Source of the DNA: Clitoria ternatea
Lineage: Eukaryota > Streptophyta > Magnoliopsida > Fabales > Fabaceae
NCBI GenBank assembly: GCA_037962975.1
Contig: CM075673.1
Location: forward strand, 160,848,667-160,912,666
Direction of reading: 5' to 3'
DNA length: 64,000 nt
Positions 12,189 through 23,451 of this stretch are shown here, piece by piece. A program made the translations under genes and the position numbers. The notes beneath the pieces were generated by a model. That model saw only the letters and a program-made list of their open reading frames with translations. It was not told where the DNA came from and did no database searches. Each line of letters opens with the position of its first letter. The stretch's first letter is position 1.

Positions 12189-13689
12189 GATTATGTTCAT
12201 GTAAAAGTCCCTTTATAATTGTTCATTCAATGAATTGAAAATCCAACCACGAAAAAAAAAAGAGTAAAAAAACAAAGAAGAGAAGCCCACGGGAATTCCC
12301 CTACTTTAGATGTAGTTTGATGTAGATGCTTTGTAAGATTCTAATAAATTAGTGATTAAAATAAATTCTCCTTTTTGGCTTTACTATATTAAGAATGCCA
12401 CCAAATGATATAATGGACAAACGAAAATTGAAAAAAAGAAGAGAGGTTGTGAATCCAAGTTCTTCTACTAATATTTTTAATAATTAACTAATAGTACCTA
12501 CCTCCTTTATAAATATAAACAAAGTATTTAATTATCTAATTGAAAATAGTTATTTAGGTTAATATTTTTACATATTTAATTTAATTTTTAAAATACTTTT
12601 AATACCACCTAAAGAATTGATTCTTGTTGAAATGGAAATTGATTAGCTTTTTGGAGAAATTATTACTGGCTATTATCACCATATTATTGTGGTGCCGATT
12701 AATCTTTATTTATAAAATAATAAAATTGATAAGAAATTATGCATTAGGCAATATTTTTTTGGCCTACAATTCAGGAAAAATAAACTTCATGCTCGATAAA
12801 ATCTAAATTGAAAATTTGAATAAAGAAGAAACAAAATCAAGTAACACAAAATAAAGGTGGATGGAAGATATCTTGAATTGTGATCTTACAGTTATGGAAA
12901 TTGGTAAATTGGTCCTCTTAACAGAATCATGACTTAAATAATTAAAAAGATTTTTTTTATTGCAAATTATGCTGAGATTGCATTAATGATAACTTTAAAT
13001 AATGACCTGTGACTTCGGAATTTTTAATGAAATTGAGTTGCCGAAGGCCGACGGGGGGGTGGGTAACGATTTGCCTTTATTATTATTTTTATTTTTATCA
13101 CGTAAAAGCTTGAAAGTTAAGAAAAAGAATGGAAATAAAATTCTATAGTTTTATAATAAAAAGAAAAAAATGTTTTAATAATCCCAATAAAACTATGTAT
13201 CTAGAAGCTTAATAACTACACAATCATAATTCTAGTTTCGTATGTAAACACTAAAAAAACATGATTTGTTCACAGTTTTTTAGGGACGGTTAAAAAAGAT
13301 TATTTTAAAACTCAAAATATTTAAGGGTATTTATGGCGGTTCGGTTAAGCCGCTACCCTACTTGCTTTATTAAAAATAAAAACACCTTTCACTTCCTCTC
13401 TTACTTCCTCCTTTTTACTTCCCCCTTTCTTATTTTTTTATAGTAAAATATAATTAAAAGTTTAACAAGTTACTTAAAAAATTTAAAAAATCCCTAAATC
13501 TTCTCCCTCCATTTTCAGGATTTCTCTTCCATCACAAAAAAGTCATGGTATTGCCCCTTCTATCTCTCTTCCACCTTCCACCAAAAAACCAAATAAAACC
13601 TACAACCATCATCGACTCCCACAATCAAAACCGCCCAATAAACCCCCCTTCATCTCTCTTTCACAATCTCTCTCTATCAACTATTATAT
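12189..13689. other. 3' UTR then non-genic sequence; possible CACTA-like end
   Basis: The hydrolase 3' UTR runs for perhaps 150-200 bp (AATAAA-like ctaataaatt near 12,341). Beyond it the sequence is AT-rich. At 13,247 a CACTAAAAAAAC start is followed by 'gggacggtt' and 'ggcggttcggttaagccgc', phrases often seen near CACTA ends, but I find no matching right end. A pyrimidine-rich stretch lies at 13,380-13,680. Confidence 0.4.
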
Positions 13690-14105
13690 GTCTTTTTAGA
13701 TAATGATTAGTTATAGATTAGATCATTAGTCATAATTAGTTTTTCTGTTATGATCTTTTAATAGATGAGATATCTTTTAATAGATATTAGTTACGTGGTG
13801 CTGAAGTATTTGTAGGTGTTTAGTTTAAATAGACCCTTTCCCGTGTAATTCAATACAATTCAAAAGAAAGTAAGAATTATATTCTTGGTTTCAATTCTTC
13901 TCTGAGTGAGTTGAGAGTGAGCAGGTTGGAGAGTTCTTAAAAACTCTTTAACAATTGGTATCAGTTTAATTATACTCTTTCCCTTGTAATTCAGTACGAT
14001 TCAAAAGAACGTAAGAATTATATTCTCGGTTTTAATTCCTCTTTGAGTGAGTCGAGAGTGAGTCAAGAATGAGCAGGTTAGAGAGTTCTCAAAAACTCTT
14101 TAACA
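13690..14105 (+). mobile_element. Copia LTR 3' part with PBS, partly duplicated
   Basis: A block at about 13,836-13,950 (phrases 'gtgtaattcaatac', 'agtgagttgagagtgagc', 'agagttcttaaaaactc') is followed by ATTGGTATCAG, matching the start of the tRNA-Met primer-binding site that follows many Copia LTRs. A second copy of the same block follows at about 13,977-14,105 without the PBS. No Copia coding sequence is attached, so this is an LTR remnant. Confidence 0.5.
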
Positions 14106-14201
14106 TGAACTCACAAAAGTAATCACTTCCAAAATGATTAGTGTGGTGTTGATGTTGTGGATGTGGGCCATGGTGAGGGAATGGCCATGGATGAAGGTGG
14201 T

Positions 14202-17083
14202 TGTAACACCCCTAATTTCGTTATTTCTTATTTAAAATAAAATTTCAAAGGAATTTGATTATAGTTCTTTAAAACTTTTTGATTGTTATATAATTTATAA
14301 TTTTTTAGAATTTTTTTTTGAGAATGATAAAAATACCCTTAACCTTTTATCTAATAACCAAAATGACACTGCCGACATCATCGCTTACATCATCGCTTAC
14401 ATCATGAATAGTAAAATAAATAATTAAATAATCTTAAATAGTAAAATTTTCTTCCTATAAATAGATGGCTCATTTACAACATTTCCACACCAAAAATTAG
14501 AAAGAGAATCTAGAGAGATAGTGCGTAAGAAATTAGTGGAGAGTAAATTCTTTTGGTAAAAAGAAGTTCTGCCGGAGGTGTAAGGTAATAACTTTCTTCT
14601 ATATTCTTTTTATAATTTTAGTTTATTTTTTTGGCACTCTTAAACCATTAATATACTAGTACTATTATGAATAAGTTACTATAGTAAAAATAAATTACCA
14701 CTGTGTTATTTTTACTATTTATAGTTACTATTCAAAATTTACTATTTATTATCACTATTCACAATTTACCATTTACTGTTATTATTCAAAATTTACTATT
14801 TACCATTACTATTCAAAATTTACTATTTACCGTTACTATTCAAAATTTACTATTTACTGTTATTGTTCATGATTTATCATTTACCACTACTATTCAAAAA
14901 ATTACTATTCACGATTTACTATTTACTATTACTATTCAAAAAATTACTATTTACCGTTACTATTGATGACTTACCATTTACCGTTACTATTTATTATTAC
15001 TATGCACATTTACTATTTATCATTCTGATAGCAATCTTAATTTTTATCTTAAGCTTATACTGAAATAAATTAGTATTAATATTTTGTTAGAACTTGGAGG
15101 CGCAGAGCGAATTCACTTTTGGTAGCAAATCAAGGTAAGGGGGGGTGAGATTAAGGATATAATATGAAAATACATAAGAATATTGGGAGGAGTCCCCTAC
15201 TCCTTTTAAACATAACAATATTATTATTTTAAAATAATAACTTTTAACTTAAAATTTATAATAATTGTTATATCTAAAATATTTAAGAACTTGAACTATT
15301 ATGACCTATGCGGACTGGATTGAACCTATGCAAGGACTTGAACTATTATGAAATTGACTGAACCTATGCAAGGATTTGGACTGTTATGACATATATGGAC
15401 TGAACTAGACCTATGCAAGGATTAGACTATCTTGGATTTACATAGACCTGTGCGAGGAATTGACCATAGAACTTAAAACAAAATTTATTAATTTAAATAA
15501 TCATTAAATTTTAAACTATCATATTTATAACTGATGTTTAATTATTTGATTTGATTATGATTGTTAATATTTATTTATGTTTTATGATGTTTGATTGTGA
15601 TTGACAATGTTTGATTATGATTGATAATCCTATACTGTGGAGTTTAAGCATATAGCAAGCATGACGGAAAGCTAAAATTCAGTAAGAGTTTACTTATCTC
15701 CTACTTCTTTATTTACTTATTCATCTTTATTTAAATTACTTTTAAGAAATTTCTTAGATTTCAATAAAACTACATAAGTTTTTAGAAATCTCTTTTTATA
15801 TTTTAATATATATGTATATATCTTTACTAAAATTTAGATTTTTTTAATTAGTTTATCAAAAAGAAAAAGAAAGAGAAATTATTTTATAAAAATAATTTTT
15901 TTACTAATATTTTAATATATACATATATATACATAATATTTAAATGTATAAGAATATTATACAAAATTTTCAAGTACTAAGGTTTTAAAGATTGATAATT
16001 CTAAATTTGAGTTTTTAGAAATTGATTTTAAATTGATCTATAAACTTTTCTAAAGAAGGTTGTGAAATATATTTAAGGCTTTGAAACTCAAATTTATAAG
16101 GGGATTTGATTTGTGATTTGAAAAGGAACTGTACTAAAATTCTATGTGCGTATTTGAGAAGTTGAAAAAGTACAGTTTACTGGGGTGGCTATGTCGTGAT
16201 TCATAGGCCCTGATAATATAATTGAGTTTCTAAAAGCCTTAACCAATTAAATACGCGAGTAGTTCATGCATCATGAATCATCAAAGAGAAACAAAATGAT
16301 ATTGTCTGGGGACGGATTATAGAAACCGAGGATACATTAGAGGAGGCTTAATTGTGAGCCTTGGGATGAGAGAGTGTGAAAGGGTGCTTCAGGGAACCTG
16401 GGGTAGCTTCCTAGTGTCAGGTACTTTCACAATAAAAACCTTCTCAATCTGACTAGTCTCTAAGTGTTTCCATGCCAGTTGAGCTGTTCATGTTATTATT
16501 ATCCGGAATTATGGAACAGTGTAAACTCCTGGTTGGCCCAGTACAAATTAAAATTTAAGGGGACCATATATATAGATAAGTTATGATATGGCATATCATT
16601 CATACATTCATAAATTGATTGTGCATGTGATTGTGATTGATATTATTATACTAGTTTGTGAAAACCCTTTATTGCTTATGTCCCATTTGGGAATATTATA
16701 TTCTGTTTCTCACTTCTTTCTTCGTGTTTTTGTTTTATATGTTTTCAATTGATGGTTCAGAGGGAAGAATCGGAGAACCTCGGCAGTGAATATAGCACGT
16801 TCTAGAAAGAGAGCTCGGTATGAATACCGTGGTCCAATGAATAAATAAAGTAATTAAGTAACTGCTTCTGGGCCATGGAGTTTCCTCTCTTTCTTAAAAT
16901 GTTTAATGTTTATTTCTTCGGATGAATGTAAAATTACTTTATAAAGTTTTAATAATACTTATGAGGTATTTCAGAAATGATGTATTTAATTTATTCTGAT
17001 AGTTTCCTTTTAACAATCATATCTTTAAAAAAAAATTTATGAATTTTCATAGAATTTATTAAGGTGTAACAGAGGGTGTTACA
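14202..17083 (+). mobile_element. 5' LTR of a chromovirus-type Ty3/gypsy element (2.9 kb)
   Basis: It begins TGTAACACCC and ends GGGTGTTACA, a perfect 10-bp inverted terminal pair with TG..CA ends. It is followed after three bases by a tRNA-Met type primer-binding site. A TATA box (TATAAATA) lies at 14,457-14,464, so U3 is only about 0.29 kb and most of the LTR is R/U5. Inside, 14,690-15,015 is a degenerate array of TTACTATTCAAAATTTACTATT-like units (no run longer than a few units is exact). The 66- to 87-codon ORFs over that array are artefacts of the repeat. No partner 3' LTR is found downstream. Confidence 0.75.
14690..15015 (+). repeat. Degenerate tandem repeat inside the LTR
   Basis: The array is built from alternating 'tttactatt' and 'ttactattcaaaa' phrases with a period of about 27 bp. 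A related array on the minus strand lies inside the LTR at 28,900-28,990, so it belongs to the LTR family and is not a random expansion. Confidence 0.65.
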
Positions 17084-17086
17084 AAG

Positions 17087-17098
17087 TGGTATCAGAGC
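17087..17098 (+). other. Primer-binding site (tRNA-Met type)
   Basis: TGGTATCAGAGC lies three bases after the LTR end. This is the usual initiator-Met tRNA primer site of plant LTR retrotransposons. Confidence 0.8.
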
Positions 17099-17238
17099 AG
17101 TTAATCCAATAGGCCTGAGGAAAAGGTCTATCTTGCTTTGTCTGTAAACTCTGTATAGGTGATAGAGAATAGAATATCTGACTTAGTAGTAACTGTGATT
17201 GATGTGACAAATCTCAGTTACTGTGAAACAGGAAACTA

Positions 17239-18753
17239 ATGGCTGGAAACGATCTTGCTGGAGTTGTAGAACGCTTAATCAATGCAATGGGAACACGTGA
17301 AGGTCAAGGTAACGATGCCTTGAGAAGGCTGGACCTATTCGAAAAGCGCAATCCACCTCGTTTCAAGGGAGGATATAACCCTGATGGAGCACAAATCTGG
17401 ATTCGAGAGATAGAGAAGATCTTTCGAGGATTGCAATGTAATGAAGCTGATAAGGTAGTCTTCGCTACTTATGCCTTATCTGAGGATGCCGAACATTGGT
17501 GGGATAGCATGCGTAGACAATTCGAAGTCAACGACGTAGAGATCACTTGGGATTATTTCAAGGATATGTTTTTGGAGAAATACTTTCCAGCTGATGTTAA
17601 AGAGAAAAGACAATTCGAATTCCTGTCGTTGACCCAAGGAAATATGACCGTTGGAGAGTACGCATCCAGGTTTGAAGAGCTACCTCGTTTTCATTCTCAT
17701 TATAATGATGCTACTAATGAAAGAGATCGGTGTGCAAAGTTTGTAAATGGATTGCGGCCAAAAATTAAGGAAGCTATACGAATGCAGGAAATCCGTGAAT
17801 TTTCTGTATTGGTAAATCGCTGCAGGATCTTTAAAGAAGATCATAAGGATAGAATGACCAAAAGTCGTGAGCCCATTCACAAGGCAGGAGAAATGAGAAG
17901 TGGAGGACCTCACCATCACCAAAGAAGAGGCTTCAGGAGAAATAAGCCTTACCAAGCGCCATTTCGTCGGTTTGGAGCAGCATCTGTTCCTAACAGACCC
18001 CAAGCTTCAACTGGAAGCTATTACCCAACATCTACACCAAATTTTAAATGTTTTATCTGTGGAGGACCCCATTTGAAAAGGGATTGTCCTAAAAACACTT
18101 ATGTTTGCTTTAAGTGTAACAAACCAGGTCATCACATCAAGGATTGTCCAGAGATGAAGAGGGAAAACCCTGAAGGTGCAAGTACAAGCATAAATACTCA
18201 AGGAGGCGTACACAGTGCAGTCGGAAGGCCGAAGGCAAAAGGAAAGGTTTTTGCAATCACTGGAGAAGAAGCATCTCATTCTGATTCTATAGTGGAAGGT
18301 AAGTGTATCATTAATAAGATTCCTTTAACTGTTATGTATGACTCAGGTGCATCACATTCCTTTATTGCCAATGACTGTGTAGAAAAACTAAAATTACCTG
18401 TGATAGAACTGCCATTTGACTTATCTGTACATACTCCTGGAAACAATCCCATTGTCACTTCTAAAGCCTGTTGGAAATGCCCTATTGTCATAAATGGTAG
18501 GGACTTTAAGGCTAATCTTTTCTGTTTACCCCTTTCTGGCTTAGAAGTTATTATTGGGCTAGATTGGTTGTCTGACAATCATGTTCTAATGGATTGTCAT
18601 AAAACCATAATGTTTAAAGAACTAGTGAATTTGAATCCTGAAGATAAAATTATTAAGGTTTTTAGTTACCAAAAAAGATATTTTAACCTGTTAAAGTTTC
18701 ATGTTAATAATTTATTGAAAATAGTAGATTTATTTAAACAAGTTAACATGTAA
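17239..18753 (+). CDS. Ty3/gypsy gag-protease polyprotein, truncated (504 aa)
   Basis: Starts at the ATG 141 bp after the primer-binding site. The retrotransposon gag domain covers about residues 40-190, with the hallmark EDAEHWW near residue 82. Two zinc knuckles follow: residues 271-283 spaced C-x2-C-x3-H-x4-C (one short of canonical) and 290-303 with canonical C-x2-C-x4-H-x4-C. The aspartic protease begins around residue 365 with catalytic DSGA and a later IIGLDWL. After MDCHKT (about residue 460) similarity stops; the last 40 codons are AT-rich and look like unrelated sequence read in frame. Reverse transcriptase, RNase H and integrase are absent, so the element was cut off here by deletion. 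The gag part has no stops or frameshifts. Confidence 0.85.
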   Translation: MAGNDLAGVVERLINAMGTREGQGNDALRRLDLFEKRNPPRFKGGYNPDGAQIWIREIEKIFRGLQCNEADKVVFATYALSEDAEHWWDSMRRQFEVNDVEITWDYFKDMFLEKYFPADVKEKRQFEFLSLTQGNMTVGEYASRFEELPRFHSHYNDATNERDRCAKFVNGLRPKIKEAIRMQEIREFSVLVNRCRIFKEDHKDRMTKSREPIHKAGEMRSGGPHHHQRRGFRRNKPYQAPFRRFGAASVPNRPQASTGSYYPTSTPNFKCFICGGPHLKRDCPKNTYVCFKCNKPGHHIKDCPEMKRENPEGASTSINTQGGVHSAVGRPKAKGKVFAITGEEASHSDSIVEGKCIINKIPLTVMYDSGASHSFIANDCVEKLKLPVIELPFDLSVHTPGNNPIVTSKACWKCPIVINGRDFKANLFCLPLSGLEVIIGLDWLSDNHVLMDCHKTIMFKELVNLNPEDKIIKVFSYQKRYFNLLKFHVNNLLKIVDLFKQVNM

Positions 18754-19143
18754 TTTAGTTATTTTTTCTTAATAATTAACGAATTCAAGTTTAAAAGAGA
18801 AACTAAAAACAAAAAATTCAGTATAAGAAGAATGTAAAAGAAAAAATATTTTGTAGAACTTAATCTAAAAAACTTCATTTTATAGAGACATAAACCCTTA
18901 TTAATAAGTCTAAAATTCATTTTATATTAATGTTATTGTAACTAAATTAAAATATTAGTCCTTATCTCTCTATAATAATAATACAATCTAATTTACAAAT
19001 AAAAAGAACATAATTAAATAATACATTTTTACAAATATATATTCCAATAAATACAAGTAAAAATTATGAAATTGTATATATAACATAATTACATAATACA
19101 GTTTTACAAATATATATTCCAATAAATACAAGTAAAAATTATG

Positions 19144-19189
<46 letters not shown>

Positions 19190-19633
19190 GTTTGGTTTGG
19201 ATAATTTTAAAATATAGATTCAGAATAAGATCGAATCCAATAAATAATTCTAATTATTAGTAATTTTCAATTAATTTAGTTTTAAATTTTTTATATGGAT
19301 ATTTTTTTATTCGGTTCAACAGTTAACGATGAATATATAGAAAATTTTTAAGATATAGATTCAAAATAAAATCGAATGAAATAAATAATTCTAATTATTT
19401 AAATTTTCAATTAATCTAGTTTTTAAATTCTTTATATAGATATTTTTTTATTCGGTTCAACCGATTAAAATGAATATTGGATGGTCGAATTTAATAAAGT
19501 GTCTGTTTAATAATCTGATATAAAAATAAAAAAAAAGTAGTACGATAAAATCAAATTTTTATTATATTAATCATGTTTTTTTAACGGTTAGCTCAATTCT
19601 GGCTTAGTTGGCTAAATAGTAAATCAAATACGC
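18754..19633. repeat. AT-rich spacer with two tandem duplications and a TA microsatellite
   Basis: About 70 bp is duplicated at 19,009-19,078 and 19,079-19,148 (shared 'tttacaaatatatattccaa' core). A TA run covers about 19,149-19,182. A longer, diverged duplication of about 140 bp lies at 19,195-19,330 and 19,335-19,470 (shared 'tttttttattcggttcaac'). No gene is seen. The last 200 bp lead into the NAD(P)-binding gene and should hold its promoter, though no TATA box stands out. Confidence 0.6.
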
Positions 19634-19814
19634 ATGAAGAAGCTTTTACCCTTTTTTCCAAGTTCCCACGAAGCCAATGCCATAACTGCATGTGGCAAAG
19701 CTTTTACATCCAGAAGCTTCTATTCTTTATCAACCCCTCTATTTTCATATTCTCCTTCTTCTCCTTTCACTTGTCACATTTTAGTACTAATTGCACTGAG
19801 ACTATTGTTTAACC

Positions 19815-22800
19815 ATGGCGGATTCCACCTCGAGAACCGTGCTTGTTACCGGAGCCGGTGGTCGCACAGGTACCTTCTTTTTTCTCTACTCCTCCATGCG
19901 TTTCTTTTTGTTCTTATCTGAATTGCGCCTCTTCAATTTTCCTTCGTCACGGGAATTTGTAATGTAATTTTGATGATTCTGAAATTTGAGCTATTAGATT
20001 TTTTATATAAGCTTAGTCTATTAGATTAGAAATGGTTCTGAGAAGAAAAAGGAGAATATAATTTTTGAGTAAGCCAATAACACTTAAAATTGTGGAAAGT
20101 TACAAATTTTAGTAGAAAATTTATTAGATTTTAAAGGTCCAATTAGTCTTAGAGATTGTAATGAATAGACATTTTAATTCCTAAAAGTTTTAAGGCCCTC
20201 TTCTTAGTTCTTAATTTTGAAGAACATCACATTCCTCAATCCTTACTTGTATTGAATGGCGGGGAAAAGTAAAGTAGAGTAGACTACAATGAACTGGAAT
20301 AGGCTAACATGGTTTTTGTTTGGGTATAATCTGGGATTAGCAAAGAGTTTTCACAATTTATGTGACTAAAACATTTGAGAATACTATGTCGAGTAGGTTA
20401 AGGTTATGTTATGTTTTGTAATGTTTAAAGGAGCCTTATGTTTTCCAATTTTGTTATCAATCATCATACATAACTGAATACAATATGAACCAGTTTCATA
20501 TGCCCTAGCTAATTCGAGAGTTGAATAATGATCGCAATTATTTCTGTCTTTACTTCACCTAAAAAAAATTATTTGTCTTTACACTCTTTTATGAAGAAAC
20601 AGTTCTGCACTGGATATGCTAATTTACAGGCTTCAAACTTTTCTGGTTTAACAGATGGTTTAAATGGTCCACGTATTCATTCCTATTGTCATATGATATA
20701 TAAGTTAATCGTGCAATAAACTCAGATGCATTGACCTACGGTTTTGCCAAATGCCAACAGTTGCAGTTTCAATTTTATTTTATATATGTTGTAGGTGGCT
20801 TCTTCAAGCTTCCTTTAATCTGCAAGCTGAACTGTTGAAGTTAAAAGTAGTCACTAGTCAGGGCTATAGTTTTTGACATCTTTTCATTTGTTGTAGATAG
20901 ATACATTTTCCATTTTGTTTTCTGTATCTAATTGTCAATTCTTAATGTGATTCTTTGGTTAATTTGTTAGGACAAATTGTTTATAAAAAATTAAAAGAGA
21001 GACCAAACCAGTATGTTTCCAGAGGTCTGGTTAGAACAGAAGAAAGCAAACAGAAAATTGGTGGTGCAGATGATGTTTATGTTGGGGATATCAGAGATGC
21101 TGAAAGTATTATTCCTGCTGTTCAAGGTGTAGATGCCCTTATAATTCTCACAAGTGCAGTCCCACAAATGAAGCCTGGGTATGATCCAACAAAAGGTGGC
21201 AGGCCTGAGTTCTTCTTTGATGATGGTGCTTATCCTGAGCAGGTGCTATTATTACATTTGTCCTATGTGTGTGTGTATGTATATGGGTGTAAGTGTGCAT
21301 GCGTGCTCCTGTGTGTGAATGCACTTGTTTGTACATATTTCTCTCTTTTAACTAATTATACAGTGTACTTCTTCATATTTTAGGTTGACTGGATTGGGCA
21401 GAAAAATCAAATAGATGCTGGTGGGAATCCATGTGTTCTTTCCACTTACTGTAAATCATAATGCCAATTCATTCATGATTATGATATTAATTATATTATC
21501 TCTGTGAACAGCTAAGGCCGCAGGAGTGAAGCATATTGTACTAGTTGGGTCTATGGGTGGAACAAACCCTAATCATCCTCTGAATAGCTTGGGCAACGGG
21601 AATATATTAGTTAGTCACATTTTCTACAGTACTTTTTATTGAATACAATGAATAGCTTTGGCCATGCCTTTTTATATGAACAAAGCTTCAATTTTATTTT
21701 GAAAGCAGAGTACACGTTTGGTTAAAAGACAGCATTCTTTTTACTTCCCCTCTATCCTTCCATTTTCTCTCTCTGAAAGAAAGATTATACTTTCATGTTG
21801 ATCGCAGGTTTGGAAAAGAAAGGCTGAACAATATCTGGCTGATTCTGGTGTTCCATACACAATCATAAGGTACACTAATTTCTGTCCATATTTAAACATA
21901 CATAGGTTTTTTGCTTTTATTTACACTAATTTCTTATATGCTATCAATGCTATTTCTTCAGCATACCCAAATTCTACACCTGAAACTGATTCTGATACAT
22001 CTCAGTCTATTCTTTCCCTTGATACTTCTCATCTTTTGCTATCTGCTCTTCAACCTGAACTTGTAACCTCCAAGATGTAGTCAATGGCATAAGTTACCCT
22101 CTCATCTTAACGATTTTGTTTGCAATAATTTTGTCTCTTCTAACAAAGTGGCACATCCTATCAGTTCTGTATTGTTTACATAAGACCATCTTTCTCCTCC
22201 TCATAGACACTTTATTCTTTCCATTTCTGCTCATTCTGAGCCATGTTCTATGCTGAAGCCATTGGTTCTAATCAATGGATAAATGCTATGGCAACTGAGT
22301 GGAGGTTGTTGCTGCGAACCACACTTGGTAGATCGATGATTTACCACCCGGGAAAGTTCCTATTGGTTGCATTGCATGTGAGTTTTCAAGATAAATGATA
22401 ACTCAGATAGTCCATTGAGCATTACAAAGCTAGATTGGTGGCTAGAGGTTGTAGGCAAACTAAAGGAATTAATCTCATTGACACTTCCTCTCCTATAGCG
22501 TAATTAACTATCATTCATTTGCTGCTTGTTTTGTCCTATGTTCAAGGCTGGGTTTTACAGCAGTTAGATGTGAACAATGCTTGTTTTTTGTGTGGTGAAT
22601 TGGATGAGGAAGTATATGGAGGTTCCTCCTGGTATATCCTCTTCCACTTTAAATCGTATTTGTGCTTGCTTAAATCTCTTTACTGATTAAAACAAGCTTG
22701 TAGGCAATGTTTGTTCCTTCTTTTGGAATCTGACCATTCCCTGTTCACAAAGCAACAAGGAAAACCTGTTACTATTCTGCTAGTGTTATGTTGATGATTT

Positions 22801-23451
22801 GATCTTGGCTGGTACTAATACTACTGAAATATCTGCTGGGTAGAAACAATTGAACATTGTTTTAACAGTTAAAGACCTTGGTGTGCTTGATATTTCTTTG
22901 GTCTTGAAACTTGTTCTCGTCTTGGAATCTGTATTTGCCAACATAAATATGAACTGGATCTTAATCAACAGTTTGTTATATCAGGTTTATATTAGTTAAA
23001 CAAGTTCTTGTATACTACTGTGTATATATTCATTTTCCATTATATCCCTTTGGTCTTACCTCACTTAAAATATTTGCTCACCTTTTGTGCTAAATCAGGC
23101 CTGGTGGCTTGCTAGACAAAGAGGGAGGCCTTCGGGAACTCATTGTAGGGAAGGATGATGAGCTTCTTCAGACTGAAACCAAAACCATACCTAGAGCTGA
23201 TGTTGCAGAAGTTTGTGTTCAGGTATACGCATAAAAATTAAATAGCTTTCCCATAAAAGTTCCCCAGAATTGTTTTCTTGGTAAGGTTGGTTTTTATGAG
23301 ATTTGGATATCAATTCTTCATTCTTTAATAGGCACTAAATTTTGAGGAGACCCAATTCAAGGCTTTCGACTTAGCATCAAAACCTGAAGGGGTAGGTACC
23401 CCAACAAAGGACTTCAAGGCATTGTTTTCCGAGCTCAACTTTCGTTTTTGA
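19815..23451 (+). CDS. NAD(P)-binding Rossmann-fold protein, At5g02240-like (255 aa, 7 exons)
   Basis: Exons are 19815-19869, 20971-21242, 21384-21420, 21512-21609, 21808-21869, 23099-23222 and 23332-23451. All introns are GT-AG and the 768-nt total is in frame with TGA at 23449. The nucleotide-binding loop is TGAGGRTG at residues 12-19. A VYVGDIRD strand-turn near residue 50 and an ILTSAVP segment follow, then an LVGSMGG strand. This is an atypical short-chain dehydrogenase/reductase (NmrA/SDR_a5-like) without the classical YxxxK pair. The family binds NADP, but its physiological substrate is unclear. The start is the first ATG before the loop. No transit peptide is apparent. Intron 5 is unusually long because it carries Copia debris; the coding frame is unharmed. 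Confidence 0.92.
21955..22985 (+). pseudogene. Degenerate Copia reverse transcriptase inside intron 5
   Basis: Translated pieces in several frames match Copia polymerase in the right order. First is an NQWINAMATEWR-like stretch near 22,275, then an LQQLDVNNA-like piece near 22,555. Next come GELDEEVY with VPPG near 22,600 and the catalytic CYVDDLILAG near 22,785. Stops and frameshifts separate them, and no LTRs are visible. It lies in the same orientation as the host gene and is bounded by the intron's intact splice sites, so it should be removed with the intron. Confidence 0.75.

Noticed and set aside
14703..15063. Overlapping ORFs of 66-87 codons with a repeated hydrophobic pattern
   Set aside because: They arise from the 'ttactatt' tandem repeat inside the LTR; every frame is open because the repeat lacks stops in some phases. 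No gene signal.
17680..18578. Three minus-strand ORFs of 90-107 codons
   Set aside because: Shadows of the gag-protease ORF on the plus strand.
19634..19921. 95-codon ORF overlapping the start of the Rossmann gene
   Set aside because: It reads through exon 1 in another frame and into intron 1; the Rossmann frame is clearly the real one.
20955..21383. 142-codon ORF starting before exon 2
   Set aside because: It is exon 2 extended into both flanking introns. The splice sites at 20,970 and 21,243 define the real exon.
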